Of a stretch of DNA of 64,000 nt, positions 1 through 12,268 are shown piece by piece. Location of the stretch: contig NC_089587.1 in the NCBI RefSeq assembly GCF_019320115.1, forward strand, positions 101,768,166-101,832,165, read 5' to 3'. Source of the DNA: Miscanthus floridulus (Eukaryota > Streptophyta > Magnoliopsida > Poales > Poaceae). Every line of letters begins with the position of its first letter. Position 1 is the first letter of the stretch. The notes under the pieces are model-generated. The model was not told the DNA's origin, ran no database searches, and worked only from the letters and a program-made list of their open reading frames with translations. Made by a program: the position numbers and the translations under genes.

Positions 1-103
1 ATATAATATTGTTTCTGATATCCTCTATTCAGTTGTTGTATGTGTGGACTTCCTGGGTACATATATGACGAACCTGGTTTTGTGTTTAAAACTGGGTGTG
101 ACA
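1..103 (+). mobile_element. 3' end of a Ty3/gypsy-type LTR (copy A)
   Basis: The window opens inside an LTR. The end matches 18601-18703 almost base for base and finishes with GGGTGTGACA before unrelated flank. Related LTR ends at 52085-52125 and 58085-58125 share the pattern of an open CACATATG stretch, a run ending TTTAAAAC and a terminal GTGTNACA. The start of this LTR lies before the window. Confidence 0.7.
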
Positions 104-2025
104 ACTTCAAACTATAATTTGAAACCCATGGAGGGGGTAATTATAAACTAAAAATACTGAGACCCGTGACAATAAAGTTCTAACAAAAAATAAAATGAAC
201 ACCCTCTATTTCTTATAAGCCGTATTAGCATTTGAGAAAAAATTTGAAGATATACTCTCACAATTATTTTATCTTATTACAGTATGTTACCAATTACTCA
301 AAAACCATGTCTTTCAGAAAGACATGTGAAATAGGAATATGTTAGTGCGCTCATCTTCTGCTTATCGTGGAAGTCTGGTCGTTCTTCATCGCTGCCTCAT
401 TTGGACTGACTCATATGCAAAACACAGTGAGCTGCCTAGTTTGGACTGACTCATATGCAAAACACTGTGCAATCCGACTTGATTTATGGATGGTCGAGGA
501 AGGGAGGAGGAAGAAGGAAAACACGGGAAAATGAATGCAGAGATTTGGATGGCATCATCCATCATGGTTTACTTTGATGGGATACTTGTGAAAAGAAAAA
601 ACCGGAGAAACCTTTCAACAAATGACTCGTCATTGCTGTAGTTTGGCTACTTTTCCTTATCAAGGAGCTAGGATGTTCCATAGTTTAGGATTGCTCTTGC
701 TTGCCGGATTAATGGCTAATTTTAAACTTTCTTGTTCTATTCTTAAGCTGGTGGCCGAGGTCAAGCTCCCCTTTTGAATTTGTGTTTTCTTGTGGAGGTC
801 GGTGTTAAATTCCTGCTCTTGTCCGGTGCCTTTGTGCGCTTGGGTTTGTCAAGGCGTGGAGCACTGGGTCGTGCCTTGGAGTGAATGATCTTTTCATTTT
901 CTCCGCGGTCCTTGTCACCATTGTGTATTTATACTCCAACTATCTGTGACGAGCGCTTTACGTTGCCGATTCTTCTCCCTGACAATTTTCCATTCAAAAT
1001 CCGCTTATCACATGATATTTTTCGGAAGACTACTCTTCTACACATGCATGGACAAAAGTAAGTCCCCTTTAGATACCCGGAATTCATTTTCACACCATAT
1101 TGCAGAAATGGCCATCACAGCGGTCCGTACCCCTCCAGAATCAAGGAGTGTGGAATTACGAATCAAGGCCTATTTGGAGGGACACGGTGCAGCTTTCGCT
1201 TCGGTTCCGGTACTATAGTAGAGTTGTCGGAGTCCCAAAACATGAATCTTCCGACTCCTCCACTTTTGCATTAATAGTTTGCCGGAACTAGAGCTGTTTT
1301 ATCCTACGCTGGAGTGCGCTACAGTATGGTAAACTATATGTGCTTCGACTTGGGTGTACATCAGCTATGCAATCCACCTGGATTTTCCCCAAGATCTTTG
1401 TTGTTTGAACCAACTTTGGAGAAGGCGCAATCCCCATTTTCGACCATAATAATTAATCTTATTTTCCACATAGTTTATTTTTTTTAGACTCTGTTGCACC
1501 CTAACATCCAGCTGAAATATACCATAGAACATTGACATTGAGACGATCAGACGACTCCAAGAGGCACTATGGTTCCTCGAAGTCCCCCATCAATATTAAA
1601 AATATACAATCTGCAACACCCTAGCCTATTAGAATCATGTAGTAGTTATGTTGATGGCCCATGTCGCATGTGTGGCTATAGTTAATGGGTTTAGTACCAC
1701 ATTAGAAGTTTAGGAGGGCTAGGGCCAGCTTATAATCCTTGTCGTTCCAAACAAACACCTCTAGGTTAACCCTTTTACATAAAGCAAGGACAAAAATGTA
1801 AGAGAGGCGCTATACGTATCCTTGTCATTCCAAACAAGCACCTTCGTTGTTGTCAGTCACCAACAGAAGGCACATGCCACCTTAAGCTCTGGTGCTCACC
1901 TTCACAGCAGCACCAGAGTTTTTTTGGTGCACACAGAAAACGGCCAACAACATTCACACACAGAAAACGGCCAACAACATTCAGACCAGGTGCCACCCCA
2001 CCTTAAGAGCACTAACCTTCTCTCA
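104..2025. other. Anonymous flank next to the CACTA insertion (copy A)
   Basis: No gene is supported here. A 90-codon open frame at 946-1218 is also open in copy B (19544-19816), but it has no recognisable motif and the two copies differ at amino-acid level in short order, so I do not call it. A short direct repeat (GGACTGACTCATATGCAAAA) occurs twice near 403-465. Confidence 0.6.
1930..1983 (+). repeat. 27-bp tandem duplication
   Basis: Two adjacent units, each containing ACAGAAAACGGCCAACAACA, lie just outside the CACTA end. The same pair is present in copy B near 20544-20597, so it predates the large duplication. Confidence 0.85.
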
Positions 2026-2545
2026 CACTATCCCAGATCAGGACAATACTGTTGGTTCAAAACACCCCATCACTGTCGAATTTTGAACCAGCATAACCAT
2101 ATCGGCAGTGATGATGGTCAGCTATCACTGTTGGTTCGTACAAACCGGCAGTGTTCTTCAACTTCACTGCCGGTTCATTACACAACCCGACAGAGTTCAG
2201 TTCCACCAACACTGCCGGTTCATGAGATCACTCGGCAGTGTAACCTCGAACTTCATTGTCGGTTTGTGTTTTAACCGACAGTGTCGTCGTAACTAGCACT
2301 ATCGGTTTGTGACAAGACCCGACAGTGATGGCTAAGCCAACGCTACCGGTTTGTGGCTCAAGCCAGCAGTGCCATCTTGGCCATCACTGCCGGCAGTGAT
2401 GGTTACGTCAACACTACCGGTTTGTGACAAGACCCGACAGTGATGGCTAAGAAAACGCTGCCGGTTTGTGGCTCAAGCCGGCAGTGCCATCTTGGCCATC
2501 ACTGCCAGTTTGTTGCTAACCGGCAGTGATGGCCCGTTCTCATTT
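2026..2545. repeat. CACTA subterminal palindromic repeats (copy A)
   Basis: About a dozen copies of a CACTGCCGGTT-type motif alternate with its reverse complement, so that each pair forms an imperfect hairpin of 30-50 bases (for example GCCGGTTTGTGGCTCAAGCC near 2459). In En/Spm-type elements such repeats are the binding sites of the element's TNPA-like protein. The block ends in AT-rich sequence. Confidence 0.9.
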
Positions 2546-2663
2546 TATTATTTTATAATTTATTTTAATTTATATTTTTTCGTAGAATCGGGTTTCACTT
2601 TATATACGCTACGTAGACAACAGGTCCATCAATATTAAACATTACAAATGTTACGGTTACAGT

Positions 2664-3660
2664 TCAAATGTTCTTATCAAGATCTCGGTCCCTCAAAATA
2701 AAAAAGAAATTATTCGATAAGATGAAGCAAGCTTCTTGGACTTCTAACAATAATCTAGCGAGCCGCTCTGGGCCATACTGGTCCTTGAACTTCACGGATT
2801 GTGCAATAGAAAATACTCCATCTTTTTTCAACACCTCGACTAAGATGAATTTTGCCGGCTCCGATTGCAGTGCGATGATCTCCATATCTAACAGTTTTTC
2901 GTGGTTATATTTCTTGCGCTATCGTTCAAAAAAGTTGATATCCAAAGAGGAATCTGTAAATTATTTTGTTGAATTATTAACAGACATAAATGAAATGTGC
3001 ATTATACACACCAACTTATCTGCTTTTTCTGATTTCCAGCCGATGTAGCAAAGCATTGCCCACATTACATAAAACCTACATTCATTGTTTCCCGCCGGCT
3101 GTTTTAGGTACTTCCCCTCCATTTCGACAACCATGAATGGGACCTGCGTCCCACCGATATGTCTTCTTCGAACATTGTGCAACATTAAAAGGAGAAACAT
3201 TAAAAAGCGGTATGTGTGATTAGAAAATAATATGTTATTAGGATCGCTTACTAATTCAGCACTGTCACCAGTGCATCCAGATGATGAAATGGTTTTTTCT
3301 TTGAGTCCCACACCTCGATCAGATTTTTAGCAAGATTGACATAAATGAAGACAAAATGGTTGCTACAATCATAGAATCCTAATTATCGAATAATCTTAAC
3401 AAAAAAAGAAGCAAAAAATTAAAAGTCGAGAACACATACTCGCAGTTGTAGGCTAGAAGTATGAGAGTTTTCTTCTTCATCTTGAATTCATCGAAAACAA
3501 CAATCAATCTCTCTTTCAGCTCTTCAACGTCACATCCATGGAGGCCTAAACATATCTTCTCATTGACTCGCAAGGGCTCCAAGAAGCCTATGTTATCCCA
3601 TTTGCTTTTTAGTATCCAAAATTTTGCTATACACCTACATAAAACCATGGAAAGTACTCA
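2664..3660 (-). pseudogene. Ulp1-like (C48) peptidase 3' exons of CACTA gene, copy A
   Basis: Read on the minus strand, an exon starts after an AG at about 3638 and carries WDNIGFLEPLRVNEK, ending in LLAYNC before a GTATGTG donor. The next exon gives NHFVFIYVNLAKNLIEVWDS, which fits the catalytic His and Asp blocks of Ulp1 proteases. A later exon gives NNECRFYVMW, the catalytic Cys block; the usual Gly after Cys is Arg here. A C-terminal exon with EIIALQSEPAKFILVEV ends at 2664. Upstream exons are missing because the element is broken at 3720. The family assignment rests on motif order and spacing and is inference without a profile search. Confidence 0.72.
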
Positions 3661-3720
3661 AAAGTTAACAATTTATGTCTTGAGAGAGTAGTTAATTGTA
3701 ATATCGTGCATGTAGGGTAC

Positions 3721-3877
3721 TCTGACCAGGCGCCTAGAAGCTCAAGACCATTGACGGTGGGGACTGTACGTCATCACGGAGGTGCTCCGACCAGGCGCCT
3801 ACAAGCTCAAGACCATCGACGGTGAAGTCTTCGTCAATGCCTAGAACATCGAGCAGCTACATCGCTTTTACCCTTAA
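3721..3877 (+). pseudogene. C-terminus of Tat-lineage Ty3/gypsy polyprotein (copy A)
   Basis: The plus strand reads VLRPGAYKLKTIDGEVFVNA, a stop, then NIEQLHRFYP and TAA at 3875-3877. This is the typical extreme C-terminus of integrase in RIRE2/Grande-type elements, where a Trp normally stands at the internal stop. A second, partial copy of the PGAYKLKTIDG block lies immediately upstream (3721-3770), so this short segment is itself duplicated. No other pol sequence precedes it: CACTA DNA abuts at 3720. The same fragment sits at 22333-22489. Confidence 0.78.
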
Positions 3878-5395
3878 TATACACAAACTTTCTCTTATCA
3901 GTTCCGCTATTGACTCCCCGACCTTTAGTGACACCTGACTCCAGCAACGGCAAGGGGTCAGGCCTCACTCGGGGGCTAATAAGAGCATATCTATCCAGTA
4001 GACACACTCTACATTCCACCCTTTCTCACGATTAAGACCTAGAAGCGAAGTTTGCAGAAACAAATGCTGGGTAAAACTGGTCGGACTGCGAGAAACCTAC
4101 ACCATGGCGGCTACGATGTCTTTGATCACTAGCGTGATCAGAGTTTTTTTTCCACACCCTAGGCTTTTTTGCCTTAGCCACGGAAAGAGTCAGTACACGT
4201 TTAAGAGTCTATCCGCCTGGCAAACATTCTCTGTGCTCGATCCTCTCCCATGTTGAGACCTAGAAGCTAGGGTTGCGGAAATGAACGCTGAGTAAAATTG
4301 GTCGGACTGCAAGAAACCTACGTATCGGTGGCTACGGTGTTTTTTGCTCACCAGCGTGATCAGAGTTTGTTTACCAGCACCCTGGGCTTTACGGCCTTAA
4401 CGACGGAAGAGGTCGAAACGCACTAACCTTTTTATATGAAAAGGGGAGAAGGGCTCAAAATCTGTTAGGCCATAACAAAATTTAAGAGTTTGTCCATTTA
4501 TTACAAGTCCACCGCATGGCTCATCTGCCTAACTAAATTCTTGGGGGGGTGATCTCATCCTCTATCTCCACAGGAAAGCCCTATGTTAGCAAGTCACACA
4601 AGTCGATCAGATGGCTTGGCCACTGTCGAGAGATGGGTAAGGAGCAGTAGAATACCCCATGTGGGTTATTCTAAATCTGTCACGAACGATGGACCCAGAT
4701 TCCACTCGAACATATCTGGTAAGAGCTCCTCGAACCCATCACTCATGCCATCAAGGTAAATCATGTGCCAATGGGTCACCCAAGTCGATCGGACGGCTCG
4801 AAATTGCTGTCGAGAGATGGGTCACCCTTAATTTACGTATGTTTTCTCTTATTGATTTTGCTATCGAGCCCTGACCCCAGCAATGACAAGGGGTCGGGCC
4901 TCACTCGGGGACTGGCAAGAGTGTATATTTGGTAGACATTCTCTATGCTCGACCCCTTTTATCACACTAAAATCTAGAGGCACGGTGTGCGGAAACAAAC
5001 TCTGAGTAAATCTGGTTGGACCGTAAGAAACCTACGCCCTAGCAGCTATGGCATTTTTGCTCACCATTGTGACCAGAGGTTTTATACCTGCACCCCAAGC
5101 TTTAGCCTTTGCCTTCCCAGGAAGGGTTCAGAGGGGCCCACCTATGGAATCTCCATCAAGGAGAGGCCAATAGGTCACCCAAGGCGATCGGACGGCTCGG
5201 GCCGCAGCCGAGAGATGGGTAAGGAGCAATGGGATGCCCCATGCTGGTTATGCCAACTCCATCATGAACAATGGATCTAGACCCCACACGGACATATCCG
5301 GTAAGAGCTCTCCGAACCCATTATTCGAGCCATCATGGTAACTTTACCAACCCACATTTATTTTCTAGTGCATGATCATTCATTCATCCATTCTC
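3878..5395 (+). other. Tat-element 3' noncoding region with degenerate direct repeats
   Basis: No coding function is seen. Blocks recur with the order CTCACTCGGGG, a short AT stretch, a line containing CTAGAAG or CTAGAGG, then GAGAAACCTAC and GCTCACCAGCGTGATCAGAG (near 3960-4145, 4200-4370, 4900-5090 and again at 11240-11440). They lie between the pol end and the antisense ORF of the same element, a position where Tat-lineage elements carry long noncoding DNA. Confidence 0.6.
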
Positions 5396-5400
5396 ATGCA

Positions 5401-8400
5401 TGTAACACCCTAGGTGTTTGGCTTCCACATAATTGCATTTCATTTCATAAACATATGCATCATCTATGTCATCATGCCATTGTCACTGAAACATACATAT
5501 GCAACATTCGCAATTCTGGTTGTTTCATACTTGATTTGCTGGTGAATGGTAGTAGTACAACATGTGAATGCAACATGAGTCTCTCATACCTTGAAACATG
5601 GCAACATGGTAGGAATGTGGCAAGTTAAAATTGCAACAAAAGTAATGAAACATGTGAAACATGGAATTGCAACATTTGAGTGAATTGCTTGTTTTGTTGC
5701 TTCATCACATGTGATCATTAGAAATTGGTATAGCACTTGTGTAAAGTGGTTGATTATGGTCTAATACACCTTAACTACACTTAGGATAATTGTTGGGACA
5801 TTGTTCATGTGGACCAAAATGACCAAATTGCCCTTTAGGAGAGGTTTGACTTGAAATGAACCTCAGAGTGACACTGTTGGACTAATTCAAAAGTCCAACT
5901 TAGAGATCTTGCATGGCTGTGCACTCTTTACCAAAGTTGTAGCTAATTTATCAAGGAACAAAAGTTGTTTTATGATCAACTCATGAAAATGTGTGGAATA
6001 GCCTCAAACATGGCCCACAAGTCATTGTTGATGGTGGATTTAACACTGAAAAATATTTCTAAGTCTTAACTGCATTTTCAGTTTGATTGAGCCAACTTTG
6101 GCTTGATGTAACTTCTGATCCAGGGCGAATTAGATGATGGTCCTTGAAAAGAAGTTGTAGATGGATGTTAGGCCTACATTTTTCATGTACACAGTTTTTG
6201 CAATGGATCAATGGTTTAGCCGTGTTGACACGTTGAAGTCGCGATGTTAGTCGTCGTCGTTGAACACTGAATCAACATTTCAGAAAACGAACAGAGCTCG
6301 CCGTGGCCGACCGGCGCAGGAGCTGATCGCCGCGTGGCGTGCATGCTCAGCCAACGTCTCCATGTCGCACATCCGAGCTCCAGATGAAAGCCAGCGCCTG
6401 CTCGACGCACTCACCTGCTCCATTTGCACTCTTTCGCCTCCACCGCGCGCAGCGCCGAGCCACCATAGCTCTTCCATTTCTGACCGAGCGTCACCGTCAC
6501 CTTGCGCACTCGCCACTACAAAAACGTGCCGGCCATCTTGCCCCTAGCTTCGCCGTGATCCCCTCTACCACCTCCACCTTTCAATCAGGTCATTTGAAGC
6601 TTGGTAAGGGCGTAATCGCCATTTCTTCCACCACCGCCATGGTGGGACCTCGCCGGAGTTGGCGCTCCATGTGGCCAACTGTCACCATGACCTTCCCATC
6701 CTTTCTCTTCCTTGCGCTAGCTACTATGAGTGATGCTGAAGCTCATAGGGTCACCCACTAGGACCATGATGCCGTAGCCTCGTCGGAGCCGACCAAGCCG
6801 TGGCCGAGCGCCGCCATGGCCGTCACCACCCCCTCTTGCTGTGGTAATAGCCAAAATTGATGGCACCGTTAGATGCGCATGGGTGAGGCAAACACCGTAG
6901 CAATGCTGGACTCGCCGGAGATGCCACCGACGACGAGTTGCGCCGCCGTCTCTTCTTCCTCCCCTGCCTGTCTCGCGGGTCCCGTGTGCCAGTGGCTGAA
7001 GCGAAGGCGGGAGCTAGCCTAGGCCGTGTCGTGGCTGGGCTGCGCTTGTGCATGCGTCATGGGCCGCCGGGTCTGTTCGGGCCGGCCCAGCAGTAGAGTT
7101 AGGGTTTCAACATTGTTTTGGTTTTATTCTTTTCACAGATTTGTGTATAGATTCAAAAATATGTATCTCCTAGTTGGTAGCTTCAAATGATGTGGTTCCA
7201 ATTTTGTTGAGTTCATAATAATGTCTAGTTTATATTAAAAATATAATTTATGCCATGTTCTGTTATGAAATATGGAGTTGCTAATTATCTCTTTTAATCA
7301 TAAAGGAAATATGGATAATTATATCTTTTCTATGTAGCTCCAAATGGCATGAAATTTTTATGGTGTACTTCTCATATCATGAATAGCTTGTAGTTAAATT
7401 TTCATACATTTTGGACACAGTATGTAGGAGTTATAAAATTCTCTTGTTTGCATGGATGGATCTTGTGTGAATTTTCATAATTTTTCTATAGATCCAGTAA
7501 GGGTAAAATTTGGTGAGTGCTATTCTTATGCTAGAATGATGCTAGAAAAAATGAGAAATCTGTTGCTTGACACTTTTCAATAGGGTTTCCTAATTATGCT
7601 AAAAATAGACATGCCACCTGTTATTTTGGATACAGCAAGTTCTGCTTGCTCAATGGCTTTGAAATTTTTATGGTAGTCTATGTGAAGCATGAGATAGCTA
7701 CTGTAATTTTTGTAGATTTTTCTGAATAGTTTTACTATATATTGCTTTAATCACCTAATTAACTAAATAAATTAGAAAAGGGCATTAAATAAATTATTTA
7801 GAGGTTGGCACTATACTTTTTGATATTCCTCTGGTATGCACAACAAGTTGGTAAACTTGGTTTGGTTCAATTATGCTTTTGCATCATCACTAAATATTTA
7901 ATTTAGTAACCCTGTCATTTCTGGACAGATTCTAGGTTTACGGGAATTCAATTTGGTTAGCATAAGAATCATGCTTTGATGTTTACAAATGATTTATAGA
8001 GAATTTCATAAGCTTTCCAGAATGTCCTCTTGCAAGTCATTTGAATTTATAGAACTCTGGTTATGATTGAATTAAGGAACTACCCGTGTACATATGAAAC
8101 TTTAACTGTTGTTTTAAGTATGCCTTTACTATTTCTAAGTTTGTGGTAATGTTCCTAGGTGTTAGGCCTTTAACTAAAGATGAGCATCTTTATCTTAGGT
8201 TATGCAAGTTAGGTAAGTTGATCTCGTTCTTTAAGTTAAGTTAGATACACGTTTTAAAGTGATTTGAATAGAGCTATTCTTAATCGGTAAACGAGTGTCC
8301 AGTGATGTTTCATTAAACACTTACTGTGATCCATTCATCATGAGCATCATGTCATTCCTTATGCATCCATGATATTTATCTTGTGCATCGGCATGCAATA

Positions 8401-10059
8401 GGTGTACCAGAAGGTGTGACACTGTTGGAATTCGAGGAACCGAGCGGGGAGCAGCAGCAGCCAACACTGGAGACTCAGGAGGTGCAGCCCATGGGAGAGG
8501 TGCCAGACAAGGTCGCCGTTGAGTGCCCAGATCACTGTCCGTGCAATTTTGTGAAAGGCAAGCCCCGGAGCATATTAAGCCTCCTAATTTCCGAAATGTA
8601 GTTAAAGTATTATTGTTACATATATATATTGCTGCATTAAGTTTAGGTGTTGGATGCAAATATTTGCTGCATGGGTTATCCAATCCTTGTCCAGATATTG
8701 ATACCCTGAATCCTATGTAGCTCAGGTTCGTGTAGTGCTTAGCCCTGCTTAAACATGGTAGAAGTCGGGTGATTTCCTATCACCTACGAGATATAGGAAT
8801 ATACATATAGCACGGTTGGCTATATTTGCTATCGTGGAAAAGAACCTAACTTAATTTGAAATGAAGACTGGGTGGAAGCTTACCGGTTTGCAGTGACTCC
8901 ATCTATGTCGCTTAAGGACTGAATCTTGGAGCCTTTCCTGTTCATGTTGAACCCATGCCTCTCTCTTAGTTGGCCAGGTCTGGAGACCAACCACGAAGCC
9001 GAGTAGCTCACCTCAGGCCAGGAGTCGATAAGTATAAAGTACGCCTCGGAAGGGAGCCATAGGCGTGAGTCCAAGGGCAGGTGATTTAAAAGTCCTGATC
9101 GTCCTGGCAGAAGGGTAATCCCTGAGAGCGCTGGTGCTGATCGAACCCACAAATTTGGTTCCTGAGTTGTACCAAAGGTGACCCAAGGCTACTCTTGCAA
9201 AGTATGCTAGGGTGAGAGTTAGGAATACCCCCTCAACTGAGTTGTAATTCGATTCGAGTCACCGTCTCTCCCGGTTAGTGAGAACTTGACGGGCTTATCT
9301 CCAAAGTAGATACACTAAATAACCTAATGGTTTGGAAATGATGATATGATGATGATAGCCTTATTATACCTGCTATGGTTAATATTATTTGCTCCTAATA
9401 AGTGAGTGCTCTAGTACAGGTACTAATCTAGTGGACAGGTAAATGATGATAAACTTGATGCTAAGTTTAAATTGGTTACTATATTCATAAGCTCTTTTAT
9501 GCAACTGTGTCTAGCTAGCCCACCTCATCAGCCTTGCATGACCCTTGGTGTCTTTTATTTCTGGTTTTGACGGGTAAGTCTAGCTGAGTACCTTCTTGTA
9601 CTCAGGGTTTATCTCCCACCTATTGTAGATGACCAGTTCTACTTTGGTTGTTGCAAGTATTGCCTTCTCCCGGCTGGGGATAAAGACTAGACCATTGGGC
9701 GTGGTCTCTTGTAGTTCTCATACCTGATGATGCTTTTGGGGGACATGACTAAGATCTGGCAATGTATTTGAAACTATGAAGTTATGTACTAAACTATGTT
9801 GCTTCCACAAACTTTGAACTTGGTTTGTAATATTTTGTTTGAACTCTGATGGATGTAATCCGAATGCTACTTGTGAAATGTTGTAACGAATGATGTGTTG
9901 TGTTGAATCACTACGGTCTTGGTTTGTATGTCGAGAGTTGGTTGAAATCCTTTGTGATTTCCGGACTACCGGGATTATTGGAGCTTAAGTACAGGAATTT
10001 GATCACTCCGGTGATTGTTTTTGTACTTACGTTCTTATGATTTGGTCGGTTCTATTACA
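5401..10059 (+). mobile_element. Solo LTR, 4.66 kb, inserted in copy A only
   Basis: The block starts TGTAACACCC and ends TTCTATTACA, with ATGCA on both sides (5396-5400 and 10060-10064). Copy B has the uninterrupted target ATCATGCATGCATTCATAC at 24006-24024, so the boundaries are exact. There is no primer site, polypurine tract, second LTR or pol reading frame inside, which indicates a solo LTR rather than a full element. The length and the TGAGTACCTTCTTGTACTCA region near 9584 fit long LTRs of Del/Tekay-type chromoviruses, but that lineage call is tentative. Open frames at 6260-6761 and 8321-8720 are chance frames in the LTR. Confidence 0.88.
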
Positions 10060-10511
10060 ATGCATGCATTCATACATTCATTCAAACATTCATTCATACA
10101 ATCATTCATACATTCATCCCATACATCCAAGCATCACATATGCAATTGCTACAGCACAACGCTTTGTGTCATGTCATGAAGCGGTAGTGGTCTCATTTGA
10201 TATGAGCGGTGATTGACTGAGGTTTGAAGGCCAGCCCGCAAAGGGCTCAAGGTCACCTCATGTCAAACAGAGCTAGGGGAGAAAAACATAGATGAGCCCT
10301 AGCAGCCCTTGCCCGAACCCGCTCAGAAGTGGACAGGGACATCTCGATCTTTCTCGTTTGATCCTAACCTCAAGCCAAGCCCATAGAATCTCCATCATGG
10401 AGAGGCCAGTGGGCCACCTGAGTCAGTCTCTAGAATGACTCAGGCATCTACCGGAAGGCAGGTTAAGGAGAAGTGGAATGCCACATGAGGGTTGCGTCGA
10501 TAGCTCAGCCC
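10060..10511 (+). repeat. Large direct duplication, copy A right part
   Basis: This resumes the alignment with copy B (24008-24459) after the solo LTR. It begins with an ATTC-rich microsatellite-like tract (10064-10123), then Tat 3' noncoding sequence. The alignment stops at GCTCAGCCC; beyond this, copy A continues in Tat sequence while copy B switches to CACTA sequence. Confidence 0.9.
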
Positions 10512-10905
10512 CTCTAGTTGTGGAAACCATGGATGGGGTGATGCATAAAATTCAACCGACCCCTACCAACCCCAACGGGGCTCGGGGGCTCGAGCTGCCC
10601 GACCCTAACTCAGGAATCCAACTGACTGGGGTTCGAAGGCCGGCCCATGAAGGGCTCGAGGCCACCTCATGCTGAACAAAGCCAGGGGAGAAAATGTAGA
10701 TGAGCCCCAGCGGCCTTCGCCCGACCCACTTAGAAGTGGATAGGGTCATCTCAACCTTCTCGTTCGATCCTAACCTCGAGCCAATCCCACAGAATCTCCA
10801 TCGATGGGAGGCCAGCGGGCCACCTGAGTCGCTCTCTAGAGCGACATGGACATCTATTGGGAGGCAGGTTAAGGAGCAGTAGAATGCCACATGAGGGCTA
10901 TGCTG
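10214..10905 (+). repeat. Two tandem copies of a block about 410 bp long in the Tat region
   Basis: The stretches 10214-10490 and 10628-10905 share the same order of motifs: GACTG(A/G)GGTTYGAAGGCC, AGATGAGCCC, CTCGTTYGATCCTAACCT, ATAGAATCTCCATC or its variant, and GGCAGGTTAAGGAG. They are clearly diverged. They form part of the noncoding DNA upstream of the antisense ORF. Confidence 0.75.
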
Positions 10906-12268
10906 ACCCTGTCATGAATGACAAACCCGGATTCCACTTGAACATGCACGTTAGCGAGCTCACCAAGCGCGTCACTCGAGCCATTGAGGCAAGTGACATC
11001 AGCTTAGCCCCTCTGGTTGTGGAAACCGTAGATGGGGTAACGATCACAAAGATGAGCCAACCCTCGACCAGACCCCCACTACATGTGGGGGCTCAAGGAA
11101 AGTTGGACTTGCAAGGAGACCGAATGCGCGGTCGCAAAACACTGGCTCAAATCCTAGGGAGGGGGTATGCGCAAAAACTAAGACTAGTTTCGTTATCCTC
11201 TCCTCGATCTTTAGTGACACCCGACCCCTACAACGGTAAGGGGTCAGGTCTCACTCGGGGCCTGATAAGGGTATATATACACCCTTTTTGAAATAGTCGC
11301 TGTGCTCAACCCCTTCCTCACATTAAAAACCTAGTGGCAAGGTTCACGGAAACAAATGACTGAGTAAGGCTAGTCAGACTATGAGAAACCTACGCGCCAG
11401 CGGCTATGGCACTCTTGCTTACCAGCGTGATTAGAGTTTCCCTCCTATACCTCGAAATCTACGGTCTTAACAAATGGAAGGGTCAGAACACATTAACCTC
11501 TTTTCACACATAAAATGGGAGAAAAAACAAATTTGTTCACCCTAACACAAAAGAACAGATTTGATCAAACGAAATGACAAGTTTGTTTAAATGATACAGA
11601 AGGGTCAGAACTTGTCTGCTCATTACAAGAACGACCACCCAACCTATCTAACTAACTGGACCCTCTAGGAGAGAACTATGTCTTCTATCTTGTCTGCTAG
11701 GTCCTACGAAAGGGGAGCCACCGCTGTCTCCATCTCCTCTAGCTCGTGGACTTCATAGTCTGGTGCGTAGCTGTGGCTCATTACCTCTAGATCGTTGTTG
11801 TCCTCATAATGAGAACAAGCAATCGCAAAGGACTAATTTTGCCCGACGTGAAGGGCACTCCTCTTGAGCTGGCGCACCCGAGCCGTGATCTCAATGGCAT
11901 GAGCTATGAGCGAGCTAGTCCCCTCTAACTACACCACCTGAAGGTCATCGCAGACCACTCCGAGGGTGGTGGTCAGGATACCAAGCTCGTCACTCTCCAC
12001 GTGAAGATTCCTCCTCACCTTGGTGAGGTCCACAGCTAGCCAGGTAGAAACGCTCTTAGCCTCTAGATTTTGGGTTATCGCACTTTTGAGCCTAGCCTGA
12101 AGTGGGCCTACCTTCTGCTACACATCATCATGCTCTTGGCAAGCCTGGTCATGCTCTCAGAAAGCCTAGTTGCACTCCTCGTGAGCCACACCATGTTCTG
12201 AGTGGAGCCTCTCCATGGTTTGAAGCAGTTCATTTTGTTCCTTGCACAACCAAGCGACCGTCGTGGCC
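10906..12268. other. Tat-element internal noncoding region
   Basis: No gene is supported on the plus strand. A block near 10995-11140 (GTTGTGGAAACC, then GTGGGGGCTCAAGGAAAGTT) recurs near 15940-16065, so the antisense ORF is flanked by related direct repeats. Another copy of the GAGAAACCTACGCGCCAGCG block lies near 11380. The part from about 11640 onward has the GC-rich composition of the antisense ORF and is probably its decayed 3' end. Confidence 0.5.

Larger units (their letters stand above)
2026..3720 (-). mobile_element. CACTA (En/Spm) element end, truncated, copy A
   Basis: The terminus starts CACTATCCCAGATCAGGACA, preceded by TCA, and matches the inverted terminus at 39989 at most of the first 30 positions. 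Subterminal palindromic repeats follow to about 2545, then the 3' exons of the element's Ulp1-like gene on the minus strand. The element is cut at 3720, inside an intron of that gene, where a Tat-lineage retrotransposon fragment begins directly. Copy B (20640-22332) has the same structure and the same break. Confidence 0.88.
1..5400 (+). repeat. Large direct duplication, copy A left part
   Basis: This stretch aligns end to end with 18601-24012, with scattered substitutions and small indels. The alignment covers an LTR end, anonymous flank, the start of a CACTA element and a Tat-lineage fragment. It is interrupted at 5401 by a solo LTR and resumes at 10060. Copy B has a small extra tandem repeat of CCACCT units near 19977-19996 that copy A lacks. 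Because even the odd CACTA/Tat junction is shared, the junction is older than the duplication. Confidence 0.93.

Noticed and set aside
946..1218. 90-codon frame, also open in copy B at 19544-19816
   Set aside because: Shared openness is explained by recent duplication. There is no domain, no exon signal and no codon-position bias in the few differences.
2026..2545. Regularly spaced repeats resembling a CRISPR array
   Set aside because: Units are palindromic, irregular in spacing and lie at a CACTA terminus; the genome is a plant's.
6216..6761. Several GC-rich frames on both strands
   Set aside because: They lie inside the solo LTR and show no protein motif.
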